A stretch of DNA of 64,000 nucleotides, from assembly GCA_046329815.1 (NCBI GenBank), contig JAXLTY010000001.1:744001-808000 (forward strand), in the 5' to 3' direction. The translations under genes and the position numbers were made by a program. Shown piece after piece: positions 35,471 through 46,400 of this stretch. Each line of letters begins with the position of its first letter. The first letter of the stretch is position 1. The notes beneath the pieces are model-generated. The model worked only from the letters and a program-made list of their open reading frames with translations, had not been told where the DNA came from and ran no database searches. The stretch comes from JADJSS01 sp046329815 (lineage in GTDB: Bacteria; Bacteroidota; Bacteroidia; Chitinophagales; JADIYW01).

Positions 35471-35505
35471 CTTACGACTTACCACTTATTACTTATTACT
35501 TATTA
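35471..35505. repeat. Heptamer array in the rpsB-tsf spacer
   Basis: Five tandem 7-mers: CTTACGA, CTTACCA and three CTTATTA. The last unit overlaps the rpsB stop codon (35505-35503). The units match the in-frame array in the ThiE-like gene, supporting a dispersed repeat family. Confidence 0.8.
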
Positions 35506-36264
35506 CTCTGCTGTTTCAACAGATGCTTTTGCGTCAGCTTCTGTTTTAGTTTCAGATTCTTCTTTATCTTTTTTGCGTTCAGCTAAACCTTCTTTAATTG
35601 CTTCTACCAAGTAGTTTGTAATTAATTGGATTGATTTAGTCGCATCGTCGTTTGCTGGAATAGCAAAGTCAACTTTCGTTGGATCGCTGTTTGTGTCAAC
35701 CACACCGATTGTTTTGATGCCTAAATTTTTAGCTTCCGCCAAAGCGATATGTTCGTGAGAAATATCTACTAAGAACAAAGCAGCAGGAATTCTTGGTAAG
35801 TTTTCGATACCACCTAATACTTTGTCTAATTTTTCCTGTTGACGACCTAACATCAATCTTTCTTTTTTAGTGATGTTGTTTAAAGCACCATCGCCTAACA
35901 TTTTTTCGATGCTTTGTTTTTTCTTGATTGATTTACGGATCGTAACGAAGTTCGTTAACATACCACCTAACCAACGCTCTGTAACGAAAGGCATGTTTAC
36001 TTGTTTTGCAGCTTCCTGAACGATTTCTTTCGCTTGTTTTTTTGTAGCTACAAATAAAACTTTACGGCCAGATTTCGCGATAGAACGCAATACAGCAGCA
36101 GCTTCTTCCAGTTTTTCCTGTGTTTTATTCAAATCGATGATGTGGATTCCTTTGCGTTCCATAAAAATGTATGGTAACATTTTTGGATTCCATTTTTTCT
36201 TTAAATGTCCGAAGTGAACGCCGGCGTCCAGCATTTCTTGTTGAGATATTTTAGATATTGACAT
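35503..36264 (-). CDS. rpsB: 30S ribosomal protein S2
   Basis: The 253-residue S2 protein carries the signatures QEMLDAGVHFGHLKKKWNP, TERWLGGMLTNFVTIRKS and FLVDISHEHIALAEAKNLG, and a C-terminal Lys/Glu-rich tail. It follows rpsI by 24 nt and precedes tsf in the normal order. Nothing unusual is seen. Confidence 0.97.
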   Translation of the reverse strand: MSISKISQQEMLDAGVHFGHLKKKWNPKMLPYIFMERKGIHIIDLNKTQEKLEEAAAVLRSIAKSGRKVLFVATKKQAKEIVQEAAKQVNMPFVTERWLGGMLTNFVTIRKSIKKKQSIEKMLGDGALNNITKKERLMLGRQQEKLDKVLGGIENLPRIPAALFLVDISHEHIALAEAKNLGIKTIGVVDTNSDPTKVDFAIPANDDATKSIQLITNYLVEAIKEGLAERKKDKEESETKTEADAKASVETAE

Positions 36265-36288
36265 ATTATTCGTATAAATTTTTGAAGA

Positions 36289-36681
36289 TTAACGTTTACT
36301 AAATTGGAAGCTTTTGCGCGCTTTTTTCTTACCGAATTTCTTGCGCTCTACCATTCTTGAATCACGCGTCATTAAGTTTTCTGCTTTTAAAGCAGGTTTT
36401 ACTGATTCGTCGTTTTTCACTAAAGCACGTGCAATACCTAAAGAAATCGCTTCTGCCTGTCCTTTGATGCCGCCGCCTTTTACGTTTACTGTAATATCGA
36501 ATTTATCGATAGATTCTGTAACGTTCAATGGTTTGATTGCTCTGTCCACCAATTGCTTTAAAGAAATATATTCTTTAATGTCTTTGCCGTTTACTACGAA
36601 AACGCCTTTACCGCTTTTTAAATAAACGCGTGCAACTGCAGTTTTACGACGACCTAATCCGTTGATTGTTTCTTTTGCCAT
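36289..36681 (-). CDS. rpsI: 30S ribosomal protein S9
   Basis: The 130-residue S9 protein has the typical start GLGRRKTAVARVYLKSGKG, the central VKGGGIKGQAEAISLGIARAL block and the basic C-terminus KKARKSFQFSKR that reaches the ribosomal P-site tRNA. It is 2 nt from the end of rplM, the usual pair. Confidence 0.97.
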   Translation of the reverse strand: MAKETINGLGRRKTAVARVYLKSGKGVFVVNGKDIKEYISLKQLVDRAIKPLNVTESIDKFDITVNVKGGGIKGQAEAISLGIARALVKNDESVKPALKAENLMTRDSRMVERKKFGKKKARKSFQFSKR

Positions 36682-36683
36682 TA

Positions 36684-37136
36684 TTATATGTTGTTAAATT
36701 TTAAAACTTCCGGTTTTTGTGCTGCATGTGGATGATCTGTACCTGCAAACACGTGTAATTTTTTGAACATTGCTCTGCCCAAACGTGTGCGCGGCAACAT
36801 GTGGCTGATCGCATTTTCCAATACGAATTCAGGTTTTTTAGCCAAAGCGATTTTTGGCGTCATAAAACGTTGTCCGCCTGGATAGCCAGTGTGGCGAATG
36901 TAAACTTTATCAGATAATTTTTTACCAGATAAATGTACTTTCTCAGCATTGATGATGATTACATGGTCGCCAGCATCGAAATGTGTGGTGTACGATGGTT
37001 TGTTTTTACCCTGTAAAATTTTTGCAATTTCAGATGAGATTCTACCCAATGTTTGGTTTTCAGCATCTACGATGTACCATTTGCGCACTACGGTGCTTGG
37101 TTTGGCAGGTTGTGTTTTGTAACTTAATGTATCCAC
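36684..37136 (-). CDS. rplM: 50S ribosomal protein L13
   Basis: L13 binds 23S rRNA early in 50S assembly. The best start is the GTG at 37136 (reading (V/M)DTLSYKTQPAKPS), giving 150 residues and matching Bacteroidota L13 N-termini. The longer frame starting TTG at 37178 cannot be right because that TTG is part of the -7 promoter box. Conserved blocks are YIVDAENQTLGRIS, HFDAGDHVIIINAEKV and ISHMLPRTRLGRAM. It is the first gene of rplM-rpsI-rpsB-tsf. Confidence 0.95.
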   Translation of the reverse strand: MDTLSYKTQPAKPSTVVRKWYIVDAENQTLGRISSEIAKILQGKNKPSYTTHFDAGDHVIIINAEKVHLSGKKLSDKVYIRHTGYPGGQRFMTPKIALAKKPEFVLENAISHMLPRTRLGRAMFKKLHVFAGTDHPHAAQKPEVLKFNNI

Positions 37137-37175
37137 TTTATTTAAAATTTTCTTGATTTCCTTAAAATTGGAGTG

Positions 37176-37206
37176 CAAAGATACATTTTAAGCACCGATA
37201 AACCAA
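37176..37206 (-). promoter_or_regulatory. Promoter of the rplM-rpsI-rpsB-tsf operon
   Basis: On the minus strand TTGG (37206-37203) is followed after 19 nt by TATCTTTG (37183-37176), a complete Bacteroidota promoter. The GTG start of rplM lies 39 nt downstream. This placement fixes the translation start. Confidence 0.75.
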
Positions 37207-37319
37207 GAAAGTGCTTAAATATTTTATACTGATTTAACACAACTCATTGAAAATGAGCCAAACGATGGACAAACTTTTTTATTAGATAATGATTTGCCTA
37301 CTGACTTTTAATAAAAAAC

Positions 37320-37604
37320 TTAAATTTTTTGGAGCACAGAACTGAAGAATAAAACTCTTTCGTCAAACGTATTGACAATTTCCGTCTTAAAAACTGCGTC
37401 GTGATCTGCAATATGTGCATTATAGCTTTCCAAATTTTTAAAGAGAAACTGCAAACAATAGGTCACACCGTCTGTATCATCTACATCCAGCAACTGATAT
37501 AATTCTTTATTATGCTTTTCGTCAGAAAAATAGTTTTCTATAAAGATTTTGAATTCGTTTGTAGCATCTAAATCTACTTTAAATGTAGTGTTGTATAAAA
37601 TCAT
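37320..37604 (-). CDS. DUF4286 family protein
   Basis: A 94-residue protein starting MILYNTTFKVD and containing VTYCLQFLFKNLESYNAHI and FKTEIVNTFDERVLFFSSVL, the pattern of the DUF4286 family, small ferredoxin-like-fold proteins frequent in Bacteroidota. No function is established. It is downstream of the TPR gene across a heptamer-repeat inverted array and upstream of the ribosomal promoter. Confidence 0.7.
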   Translation of the reverse strand: MILYNTTFKVDLDATNEFKIFIENYFSDEKHNKELYQLLDVDDTDGVTYCLQFLFKNLESYNAHIADHDAVFKTEIVNTFDERVLFFSSVLQKI

Positions 37605-37605
37605 A

Positions 37606-37684
37606 GTTGTAAGTTATTAGTTATAAGTTATTAGTTACACGTTATTCGTTGAATCCTTATAACCAACAACGTATAACCAATAAC
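37606..37684. repeat. Inverted heptamer-repeat element
   Basis: Seven GTTANNN-type 7-mers in tandem (37606-37654) are followed by four of the same type in inverted orientation (37656-37684). The two halves can fold on each other. A second element with the same layout and a near-identical centre (TACGTTATTCG and TTGATCC/TTGAATCC) is at 61766-61832. It lies between the TPR and DUF4286 genes. Confidence 0.8.
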
Positions 37685-37687
37685 TTT

Positions 37688-39466
37688 TCAAATATCGCCG
37701 CGTAATTTACGGTAACGTTTTCTGGCTTCGATGACGAAAGTGCTGTCTTTGTATTCCAGAATAATTTTCTCGTACATCGCTTTTGCTTTTTCATCGTCTT
37801 TCAGATAATTCTGATACAATTCTGCTAAATAAAATATCGCATTGTCGCCTAAAATATCCGTTGCGTAATTATCAGCAATCTTTTGCAAATAAGACATGGC
37901 TTTATCGTAATGCTGCCTGTCTTTCTCAATTTTATATTTCAGAAATAAAATATCATCTTCCAAAGAAGAACCCACATAATTTTTAGCAATTTCATTCAGC
38001 GTATCTTCGGCTTCATCCAATTTATTCTGATAACGCAGCAAGTCTGCTTTTGCAAATTTCAACATCGGATAATCAATCGAATCTGAATTCAGGTTATCTA
38101 AAATAAAAACAGACAAATCAATCGCATCATTAGAAATCAATTCAGATGTCGATGCTTTTAGAATTTTCAATTGTGTTTGTGACCATTCAAAATCGCCTTT
38201 ATAATATGCCAGTTTGGCGTTTCTGAATTTTGCATCTTCGCCTAACGGATTGCCTTTTTGTTCTTTTTCCACCTGCGTATATAACAAAATACTTTCCCAT
38301 GGCTGATCGTCAATTAAGTAATAATCACCTAAATATAATTTCGCTTTTGCCAGCAGATCTTTGTATGTTCTGGGATTTTCTACAATTGGCGTCAGTAAAA
38401 AAATTGCGGTATCAATTTCATGAATATATAGTGCTTCCAACTGCGCCAATTCCAATGTTGCATTTACCGAAGTATATTCATTATTATAATCGCGAATAAA
38501 ATTTTGATAAGTTTGTTTTAACGACAGCAAATCTTCTTTTTTATAATTCAATGAATTAACCAATTTATCACGTTTTACATTGATCAGTTCAAAGTTGGCT
38601 TCTACATAATTCCGAAACTTCGCGCCTTTGTCAACCACATACTGATAGCCCTTGATCGCGACATCGTAATCTTTTTGAATAGTTGCTGTTTTCGCAATAC
38701 GCATTACATTTTCGCCGTCTTCATTGCGCAGCATATCGAGTGATTTTGCCTGTAATAAAGCTCCATCAAAATCATTGCGCTGCATGTATAACCAAACCAA
38801 TAAGTCTTGATATACATATTGTGTTTTATTGGTTTGTGTGCGTTTTAATAATTCTTTTTCAAGCGCATCTTTTTGCTTTTCATCTTTCATCGCTTTCTGT
38901 AAACCAGTTTCAATCACCGACAAATCATTTTCTCGGTAAGGCGCTTCATCCAAATACGCATGCATCATACTCGTAAAATCGTTTTTCAATAAATACAAAT
39001 TTGCCATTTCCAGATTGAACGCGCCTTTATCTTTTAAGATGTCTTTTCCTTTTAAGTACGTTTTTTGCGCAAAATCAACCTGGTTTATCTGAATGAATTT
39101 TTCTGCAATTTGGTTGATATTGTAACGATCCGGTTTTAATTCTTTGATGGTTTTATTGAATTGCTTTTCGGCATCATCATTTCTATTTTGCAGTGCATAC
39201 AAATTTCCCAAATCCAGCAAATACATTGGATTTTCATCGTTTTGTTTGTAAAGCGTTTTGATCGTTTTTTCTGCTTTGTCAAATTCTTTTAACTGAATCA
39301 GTAAATTCAAATATTCCTGGTAATATTCTTCCGGATTGGTTTTGACCAGATCTTCAAAATATTCTGCAGCTTTTGCATATTCACCATTTTGCAAAAACTG
39401 TCGTGCGAGAAATGCGTCATAATCGCCATCTTGCGCAAAAGATCTTGCAGCAACAAACAAAAACAA
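37688..39466 (-). CDS. Tetratricopeptide-repeat protein
   Basis: The 592-residue product has a signal-peptide-like start (ILFLFVAARSFAQ) and many helical TPR motifs, for example NGEYAKAAEYFEDLVKTNPEEYYQEYL, seen in part as AEYFEDLVKTNP, and PMYLLDLGNLYALQNRNDDA-type repeats through the chain, ending IEARKRYRKLRGDI. TPRs mediate protein-protein contacts, and the signal suggests the periplasm. The start is uncertain: no ATG is in frame; TTG at 39466 or a nonstandard CTG at 39487 (giving a better signal MKNIICILFLF) are the options. It follows the ruvA-sprA-gcvH-vanZ genes. Confidence 0.8.
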   Translation of the reverse strand: MFLFVAARSFAQDGDYDAFLARQFLQNGEYAKAAEYFEDLVKTNPEEYYQEYLNLLIQLKEFDKAEKTIKTLYKQNDENPMYLLDLGNLYALQNRNDDAEKQFNKTIKELKPDRYNINQIAEKFIQINQVDFAQKTYLKGKDILKDKGAFNLEMANLYLLKNDFTSMMHAYLDEAPYRENDLSVIETGLQKAMKDEKQKDALEKELLKRTQTNKTQYVYQDLLVWLYMQRNDFDGALLQAKSLDMLRNEDGENVMRIAKTATIQKDYDVAIKGYQYVVDKGAKFRNYVEANFELINVKRDKLVNSLNYKKEDLLSLKQTYQNFIRDYNNEYTSVNATLELAQLEALYIHEIDTAIFLLTPIVENPRTYKDLLAKAKLYLGDYYLIDDQPWESILLYTQVEKEQKGNPLGEDAKFRNAKLAYYKGDFEWSQTQLKILKASTSELISNDAIDLSVFILDNLNSDSIDYPMLKFAKADLLRYQNKLDEAEDTLNEIAKNYVGSSLEDDILFLKYKIEKDRQHYDKAMSYLQKIADNYATDILGDNAIFYLAELYQNYLKDDEKAKAMYEKIILEYKDSTFVIEARKRYRKLRGDI

Positions 39467-39538
39467 TATGCAGATTATATTTTTCAGATGGAAAAAGATT
39501 TCATTATAAACATATCAAATTTAAAGTTAAAAAAGAAG

Positions 39539-39940
39539 TTAAGTTTGGTTATGATTTTTATTTGCGAAAAATATGCCAAAAACAACACCAATGCAATTAG
39601 CGGCAATATCGAATACATCAAAACTTCTGTTTTGAATGAGTGATGAACCTTGAACAAATTCAATTAAAATACCTTGAAGAACGCAAATAATGGATGCAAT
39701 GAAAATCTGTTTTTGAAATGCAATTGCGTAATTTTTTATTCCATAAATAATTAAGAAAAAAAGAATGAAATAAAGTGTTGCATGCACAATTTTATCGAAG
39801 TAAATTTTATCGAGCCAGTCTTCTTTCGGCAGTGCATTTCCAGGCAGAAAGCACAGAAAAAAAATAATTCCAGACCAAAAAATGGCTGGAATTATTTTTA
39901 CTATTTTTAACTTATATAAATTACTGAACAGATTCCTCAC
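39539..39940 (-). CDS. VanZ family membrane protein
   Basis: A 133-residue protein with four hydrophobic segments and the VanZ pattern: a Lys/Asp-rich loop with FDKIVHATLYFILF in which the His is characteristic, and a C-terminal FVQGSSLIQNRSFDVFDIAAN. The function of chromosomal VanZ-like proteins is unclear; teicoplanin resistance is known only for VanZ itself. Its place next to gcvH and sprA is a conserved Bacteroidota arrangement. Confidence 0.82.
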   Translation of the reverse strand: MRNLFSNLYKLKIVKIIPAIFWSGIIFFLCFLPGNALPKEDWLDKIYFDKIVHATLYFILFFLIIYGIKNYAIAFQKQIFIASIICVLQGILIEFVQGSSLIQNRSFDVFDIAANCIGVVFGIFFANKNHNQT

Positions 39941-39956
39941 TTTGTTCGGAATGACA

Positions 39957-40334
39957 TTAGCCGATCAATGCTTCATAAGCTGCAGCATCTAACAAACCTG
40001 CAATTTCATCCGGATTAGTGATTTTTATTTTGATCATCCAGCCATCTTCATATGGTTTGTCATTGACCAAACCAGGTTCATTTTTAAGTGCTTCATTAAA
40101 TTCCAACACTTCGCCGGTAACCGGCATAAACAAATCTGAAACTGTTTTTACAGCTTCCACAGAACCAAAAATTCCATCTTTTGCAATAGTATCGCCAACG
40201 CAATCAATATCTACATAAATAATATCGCCGAGTTCGCCTTGTGCAAACGCAGTGATTCCGATAGTTGCCGTGTCGCCTTCAACGCGCAACCACTCATGTT
40301 CTTTAGAGTACTTTAATTCTGCTCGAACGCTCAT
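39957..40334 (-). CDS. gcvH: Glycine cleavage system H protein
   Basis: GcvH carries the lipoyl group that shuttles the aminomethyl moiety among the P, T and L proteins. The lipoylated Lys is in GSVEAVKTVSDLFMP. The N-terminal KYSKEHEWLRVEGD and the block GELGDIIYVDID are also typical. The length of 125 residues is normal. No other gcv genes are nearby; its linkage to sprA is conserved in Bacteroidota and probably not functional. Confidence 0.95.
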   Translation of the reverse strand: MSVRAELKYSKEHEWLRVEGDTATIGITAFAQGELGDIIYVDIDCVGDTIAKDGIFGSVEAVKTVSDLFMPVTGEVLEFNEALKNEPGLVNDKPYEDGWMIKIKITNPDEIAGLLDAAAYEALIG

Positions 40335-40372
40335 AATAATTTTATTTTTTACGAAAATAAGATTTTATTTAT

Positions 40373-40393
40373 GAATTACGATATACGAATTCA
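40373..40393. repeat. Short 7-nt-periodic run between gcvH and sprA
   Basis: Three adjacent 7-mers, GAATTAC, GATATAC and GAATTCA, lie downstream of sprA. This is the weakest member of the heptamer family in the window and could be chance in AT-rich DNA. Confidence 0.35.
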
Positions 40394-40447
40394 AAGTTTA
40401 ATCGTTAATAATAAAAATAAAGCAATTGAAACAATTCTGTTTTCAAA

Positions 40448-43400
40448 TTACGGTGTCAGCGAGAAACGGAACGTGATGCCTCCACGATGCGTTCGAGTTG
40501 GATAAGATGCCAATGTTGCAGGAATTGTTTTTCTGAAATCGTAGAACACACGTACGTTGAGTTTGTTGTTAATTACGTAATCGATTGTGGTTGCCAATGA
40601 AATTGTTTTTTGACCGCGTGTCGGTTCGGCAATATTTTGGTCTAATCTGTAATTAATCGTTTTGTCATCACGATACGAGAAATCCGCACGAAGATTCACG
40701 TCATTGTTCAGTACAATGCGTTTTCCTCTTATTTTGAACGGTAATTTAAATTTCGCCAGTTTATAACCTAGTGCAGCCACATATTCTGTTGAGTGCGTTT
40801 CGGTTAATTTATAATCCAGCATACTTAAACCTAACGTACGCGATTTTTTAAATTCGAAATTAGATATCAAACTGTTTTTCCAGGTGATCTCAACACCTAA
40901 CAACGGTGATAATTGTTCAGTAATACTTACTTGTGGAATAACATACAATGAGTAGAAATTACCATTTATTGAATCCAGGTTTTTGGGAACAAAATATAAA
41001 TCTTCATTATAATAACCTATTTCGCCAATGTAATTTAAGTTGGTTACATACGAACCGATATTAAATGTTGACGTATAGCCATGTGTGATATTAAACGAAG
41101 TAAATAATTTCTGGCCCCATTTTGTTTTTGCAAAACCATTGTAAGAAATTCGCCAGTTTGGCAAAGGCAATGTCTTTAACGGATTCAATTTTACTTTGTC
41201 CGGATTTTTTCCTGTATAAGCTGCTATTAGCGACGGCATTAATACATCTTGAGAAAACGGACCATAACCTTCTTTAAAATTAGGCAATGGAATACTGTCA
41301 TTTCCGCCACTGTATATGCCATTAGAATTTGGGTTGCTTGCACCAAATTTTTGTGAATATTGTTCGCGCAAAGTTTCAAAATTACGAAAAGCAGTGCTGA
41401 AATTATTTTCATCAATTTTATTAAAGATCGTATTGATCATTAAAAATGACATTGACATATTTCCGGTTACAGTTGGCGTTAAATGCTGAAATGGTCCGTC
41501 TGCTGTAGTTTTCTTAAAGAATTCGGTGTAGTTTTCGCCTTGTGTTTTTTGCAACGATATTTCAACACGCAGATCACGGATCGGCTCTAATGTAACACGC
41601 ATATTGAACGATTTCGACCTTGTTTGAATAAACTGATAATTCAAAGTAGTATCGCTTGATATCCAACCTTTCGATGCAATTTTATTTAACCAATTCGTAT
41701 CTTTTTGCGCACCAAACATAAATGCGCCGCCTGGTGCGTGTTGTTTAAAATCCGTACCTAGCATCAACGGCGATGGTGTGAAACCAGGCAAGAATGTGCT
41801 ATTTTTTACATCATAACTGATCGATGCGCGCTGTAACATCAGCAACGGACGAATAGCATATTGCAATTTTGGATTTTCTGGAATTGCCAATTGTTTCTTC
41901 GATAATTTCATTTGGCGCAAATCATTCTTCAATTGCTTTTTCTGATCGATCAGCAATTTAATTTGCTCTTTTGTAAATGAAGTATCTTTTTCTGCTTTCT
42001 CAATTTCCTCGACTTTCTTTTCTATTTCGTCTTTTTTCTTTTCTATAGCATCTTTTGCAGCAGCATCCAATGATTTATACTTGGCATATTCATCTGCATA
42101 TTGCTTATTGCTTTTCGCCGGTGATGATAATGTGTATGGCTTTAAGAATTTCGATTTTGCAAATAAATTTTTAAAATTTACTTCACCGGTTATCTGATAG
42201 TCTTGCGTATTTTTAATAGTATTACCTAAGCTCGACAAACCTAACGGCGCCGCAATCCAAGAATAATTTGCACTATAACGCGTTTTTACAGTGATCCAAT
42301 CTAAAGACGGAAATAGCTGGAACGGTAAATTATAACTGGCATTGAAAATCTGTTCGTAATTTGTTGTTCTTCCAAATTTCCAGAAATTCTTCATTACTGT
42401 ATCACGTTTTTCTTTAGTGTCTAATGCACCAAACGGCTCATCAATACGCGCTTTATTGGTTGCAGTAAAATCTACGTTTATTGATTTTGTGATGTTATAT
42501 TTGACGCTCCAAAAACGATCCCAAGTAAAGTATTTATCAAAAGTCGGCTTAATTACTAAACCATCATTTCCAATATCTCTGATTTTTGAAGAACCATACT
42601 GACGATTAATATCTGTTCGAAAAGAAACACTGTTTGGCTTCAGATTCAGGTTGAATTCTTTGAAAGGTTTTAGATGAATGTTGTTGTTCTTTACTTTCTT
42701 GAATGGCTGCCACACCAAAGGTTTTGGTGAGAAATTCCAACCAATAGAGCCACGATGTTTTTGTATTACTTCTTTTTCTATGATTGGATTTCGTTTACTG
42801 GTTTCAGTAAATGCATACGATACCGTGAAATTTTCTATATCATAAACACGTGGTTGTTTTTCAGAATTTGTTCTTATTTTTTGCAAATTTGTTACGTTCA
42901 CACTTTTTATCGTTGTAACATCTTGTACAATTTGTTTAATAGAATCTTTTAATTCTTTCTTTTGCGATTTTGACAAATCAGGATCTGCATCAATAGTTGC
43001 AAACTTATCTTTTACTTTAATGTCCAATTCGTAAGGATCGTATTGCGGCGTAGAAATTGTTTGCGAAAATTGCGTATAAACCGGAATTTTCAAACCTGCT
43101 TTTTCAGGCAGTAAATTTCCTAACTGCAAGTTTGCAGCAATATCATACTGATAGTAATTATCGCGATAACGTTGGTTTAGCTTTTGTTCCAAATCACCAA
43201 AACCAATCGTGTGCATATTTCCTGCAATTACTAAATTTCCTAAATTTCCTAATTGCAAATCTACACGACCTAAAGCTGCCCAGCCACCTTGTTCATCTAA
43301 GCCAGACATACGCAACTCATTCACCCAAATTTCTGCACACTTAGAAAGTCCATCATCTTTTGTTTCGTTGACACCGATAATTTGTTTTGGATTTTTTACA

Positions 43401-46400
43401 CCAATCATCAAAACCGCAGCAACACCTAAATCCGGATTACCTTTTATACTAATCTTTTTGCCATCTGTTTGTACATAATCAAACGGCTGAATCAATGACG
43501 CGTTGCGTTGATTTCGCAATTGTTTCACCTTTGTCAATGAATCCAATGCAACATTTATTTGGTTAGAATCCGGCCAGATCAATTTTCTGTCTGCATCGCT
43601 TTCAGGATTGTAGGTTCCAGGCGGTGTTACTTTCAACGGTATTTCATATTCATAATAGTTATCCGTAAAATCAGAACCGATACGAATAAAAGCATGCATA
43701 TCATCATCTTTTATCGGAAATGAGCTGCCTCTGTCGCCTGGAAAATTTTCAGCATGCGTGAATAATTTCAATCGTTTATAGTTTCTTAAATCAATATTAG
43801 CTACTTTAAACACAGCGCGTGCATCGCCATCGCGTAATTCACAAACCTGCAAACTCATTGCCTGCTCATTTTGCAACGCATTGTTGTAACCACTGATATT
43901 TTGTTCACGATTAATGCCCGGTGGAATTGCATAAGGAATCGGCTTACGCGTTGAATTTTCTTCCACACTTACAGCAGATACATTAAAGTCTGTTGTATTA
44001 CCATTATCGCCCGGCAATTCTTCACCTGGTTCTGCCAATGACAAATCATATCTGCGCCATTGATTTCTCAATAATCCAAATTGAGCAAAACGCAATGTTA
44101 CTGGTTGATCAAAATCCGTTAAAACCAAACGCACATAGCGAATAGAACGGAAATCAGAAATATTGCCAACGCGCTCATTAAATTCTTTGATTGGAATTTT
44201 GAACTGATACCAGTAAGCAGTATCGTTTCCGTTTAATATGATTGGTGCTTTTGAAGCAATATATGGTGAAGTTGCCAAGCTGTTTAAATCGAACGGCACT
44301 TTATACTGATAATATTCTTCAGTTTCATTTAATGTATTGTCATTATTCAAATCTTCATTATCCGGTTGCGTTTTAGAGTTTCCGTTTACATTTCCACCGT
44401 TTACATTATTAGAAGAGTTGCCTTGCGGATTAGAAAAATCTACATAACGTTCAACAATTCCTGCTGATGATGGATACCTGCCGTCTTTTGTAAACACATA
44501 ATCATCACTGGATGGATCGTTATTCAATGCTGATGGATCTGCAATAATCGACGAAATCCTTGTCAGGAAATTACCATAAAATGTTTTTTCTGCATCATTA
44601 TCCAAACCATCCAAACCAACATCCTGTTTTTTGATTACATCCGGATCTGCATCGAACTGGTTAGTTAATGCATTTGTAATTGTTGGTGTCACGCCCCATT
44701 TTGATGTATCTACAGTGGTTGCAGAATTTGGTCGTGGCAAACCGTTTTCATATTGCTTACGAGAATCCTTTAAGATATCTTCAGAAATAGTACCTAACTG
44801 TATATTCAGATTTCCTTTTCTGTCATTTGCAGTTGCGCTTTTAAATGGATCCAGTACCCAAAACTGAATAAACTCAATATTTGCTGCTTCAAAGTCTGTA
44901 GTTGATTCTATAGTACGCATAATGCCACCCCAACGTGTTTCAGGATTTTTTAATTTTCCATTCACATCAACACCTTTTGAAATTGGAGTAGGATCTGTTT
45001 CAAAGTTATACTGACCACGCTGATCCGGCTCATAATGCATATCCAATGTGTAAATCGGCGGATTGGGAATCGTTGCATTCTGTTTATTTACAAAAATTTC
45101 CTGTTCGCTAAATTGTCTGGTGTATATATTTGAGTTAGCTTCCGCAATAGCACCATCATCCATTGGATTGGAGTTTCCTTTAGAATAGAAAACCGGATCG
45201 ATGGTGTACCATGACATTTTAGCACGATTGAAACCGTAAGATAAACTGTCACCTAAACGTGCTTCCGGAAATTTTTCTACGCCAAATTCGTTCAGCATAT
45301 ATTTTGGGGCAGAAGATAATTGCCAAGCTAAAGCGCTTCCTTTTAGATCAAACAAGGTGCTTGCACCTTCAAAGTCATCAACGTAAACTGTTCCTGCATC
45401 GTCTTGGTTAATAGATTTTGCGTGTCCTGGAATGAAACGTGCTGCTTCAGCAGACACTGAAACCTTAGAAGGTGCTTTCGTATCTTGTGCTGTAATTTTA
45501 TTGAAAGCACGTGTCAGACCTTTTGATTCGGTAGAATAATTGATGTCTAATCCGATAATATTATTTTTCACCGGATCATCGTTAATATTTACTTTCTGCG
45601 TAAATGGTTTTTCCGCCAATCTCAAATGCGTTAAACCGATCGTGAAATTTTTATTCACCGTATAATCAATACGTGTTCCGATCAGCGATTTATTTACAAC
45701 GCCAAATAAAATATTATTTTCAAATTTGATATCAATCGGAATGCCTGAATTCAAGACACCCTGATTCAAAATATTTACTTGACCAATACCATAATTTACC
45801 ACATAATCTACATTTTCAGTCAACAGATTACCACCGGCACTTACACTTACCGAACCTTGCGGCAAATTAAATGCACCAGGCAATTGGTATGTACTATTAT
45901 CAACACCGCGATACGAACCTTTCATTAAGAAACGATTGAATTCAGGAAACTGCAAAGCTGCGGTTTTAGTTGTGTCGTATAAATATCGATAGGAATATTT
46001 GGAAGAAATTGTAGGATTATTGATCTTGCTTTCCAACGCACTACCAAACGGCTCTAACACCGGAAAATAGATTCTTCCGTTTCGCGGATTGATCGTAACA
46101 TTTGGAATAAAATCAAAGCGTCCATCTTGCTGCGGATCGAGCTGATTATTTAAATTATCTAAATTTAAAACCTGTAATAACTGCACGCCTGCAATTGGGT
46201 TTGGTCCAGGACTTTCGGGCAAATAGCGTTTTTGTCCACCACCTGGATCCTGATAGTAAATATCAAAATAAAATTGTTCCGGACTTACATTATATGCGTT
46301 TAAAGAATAAACGTTTTTCATCATCAAATCCCAAATTGGCGTTGTTGTTCGTATGGAAGTTGCTTTTAATAATTTTAATGCTAAGATCCTGTCTTTTGAT

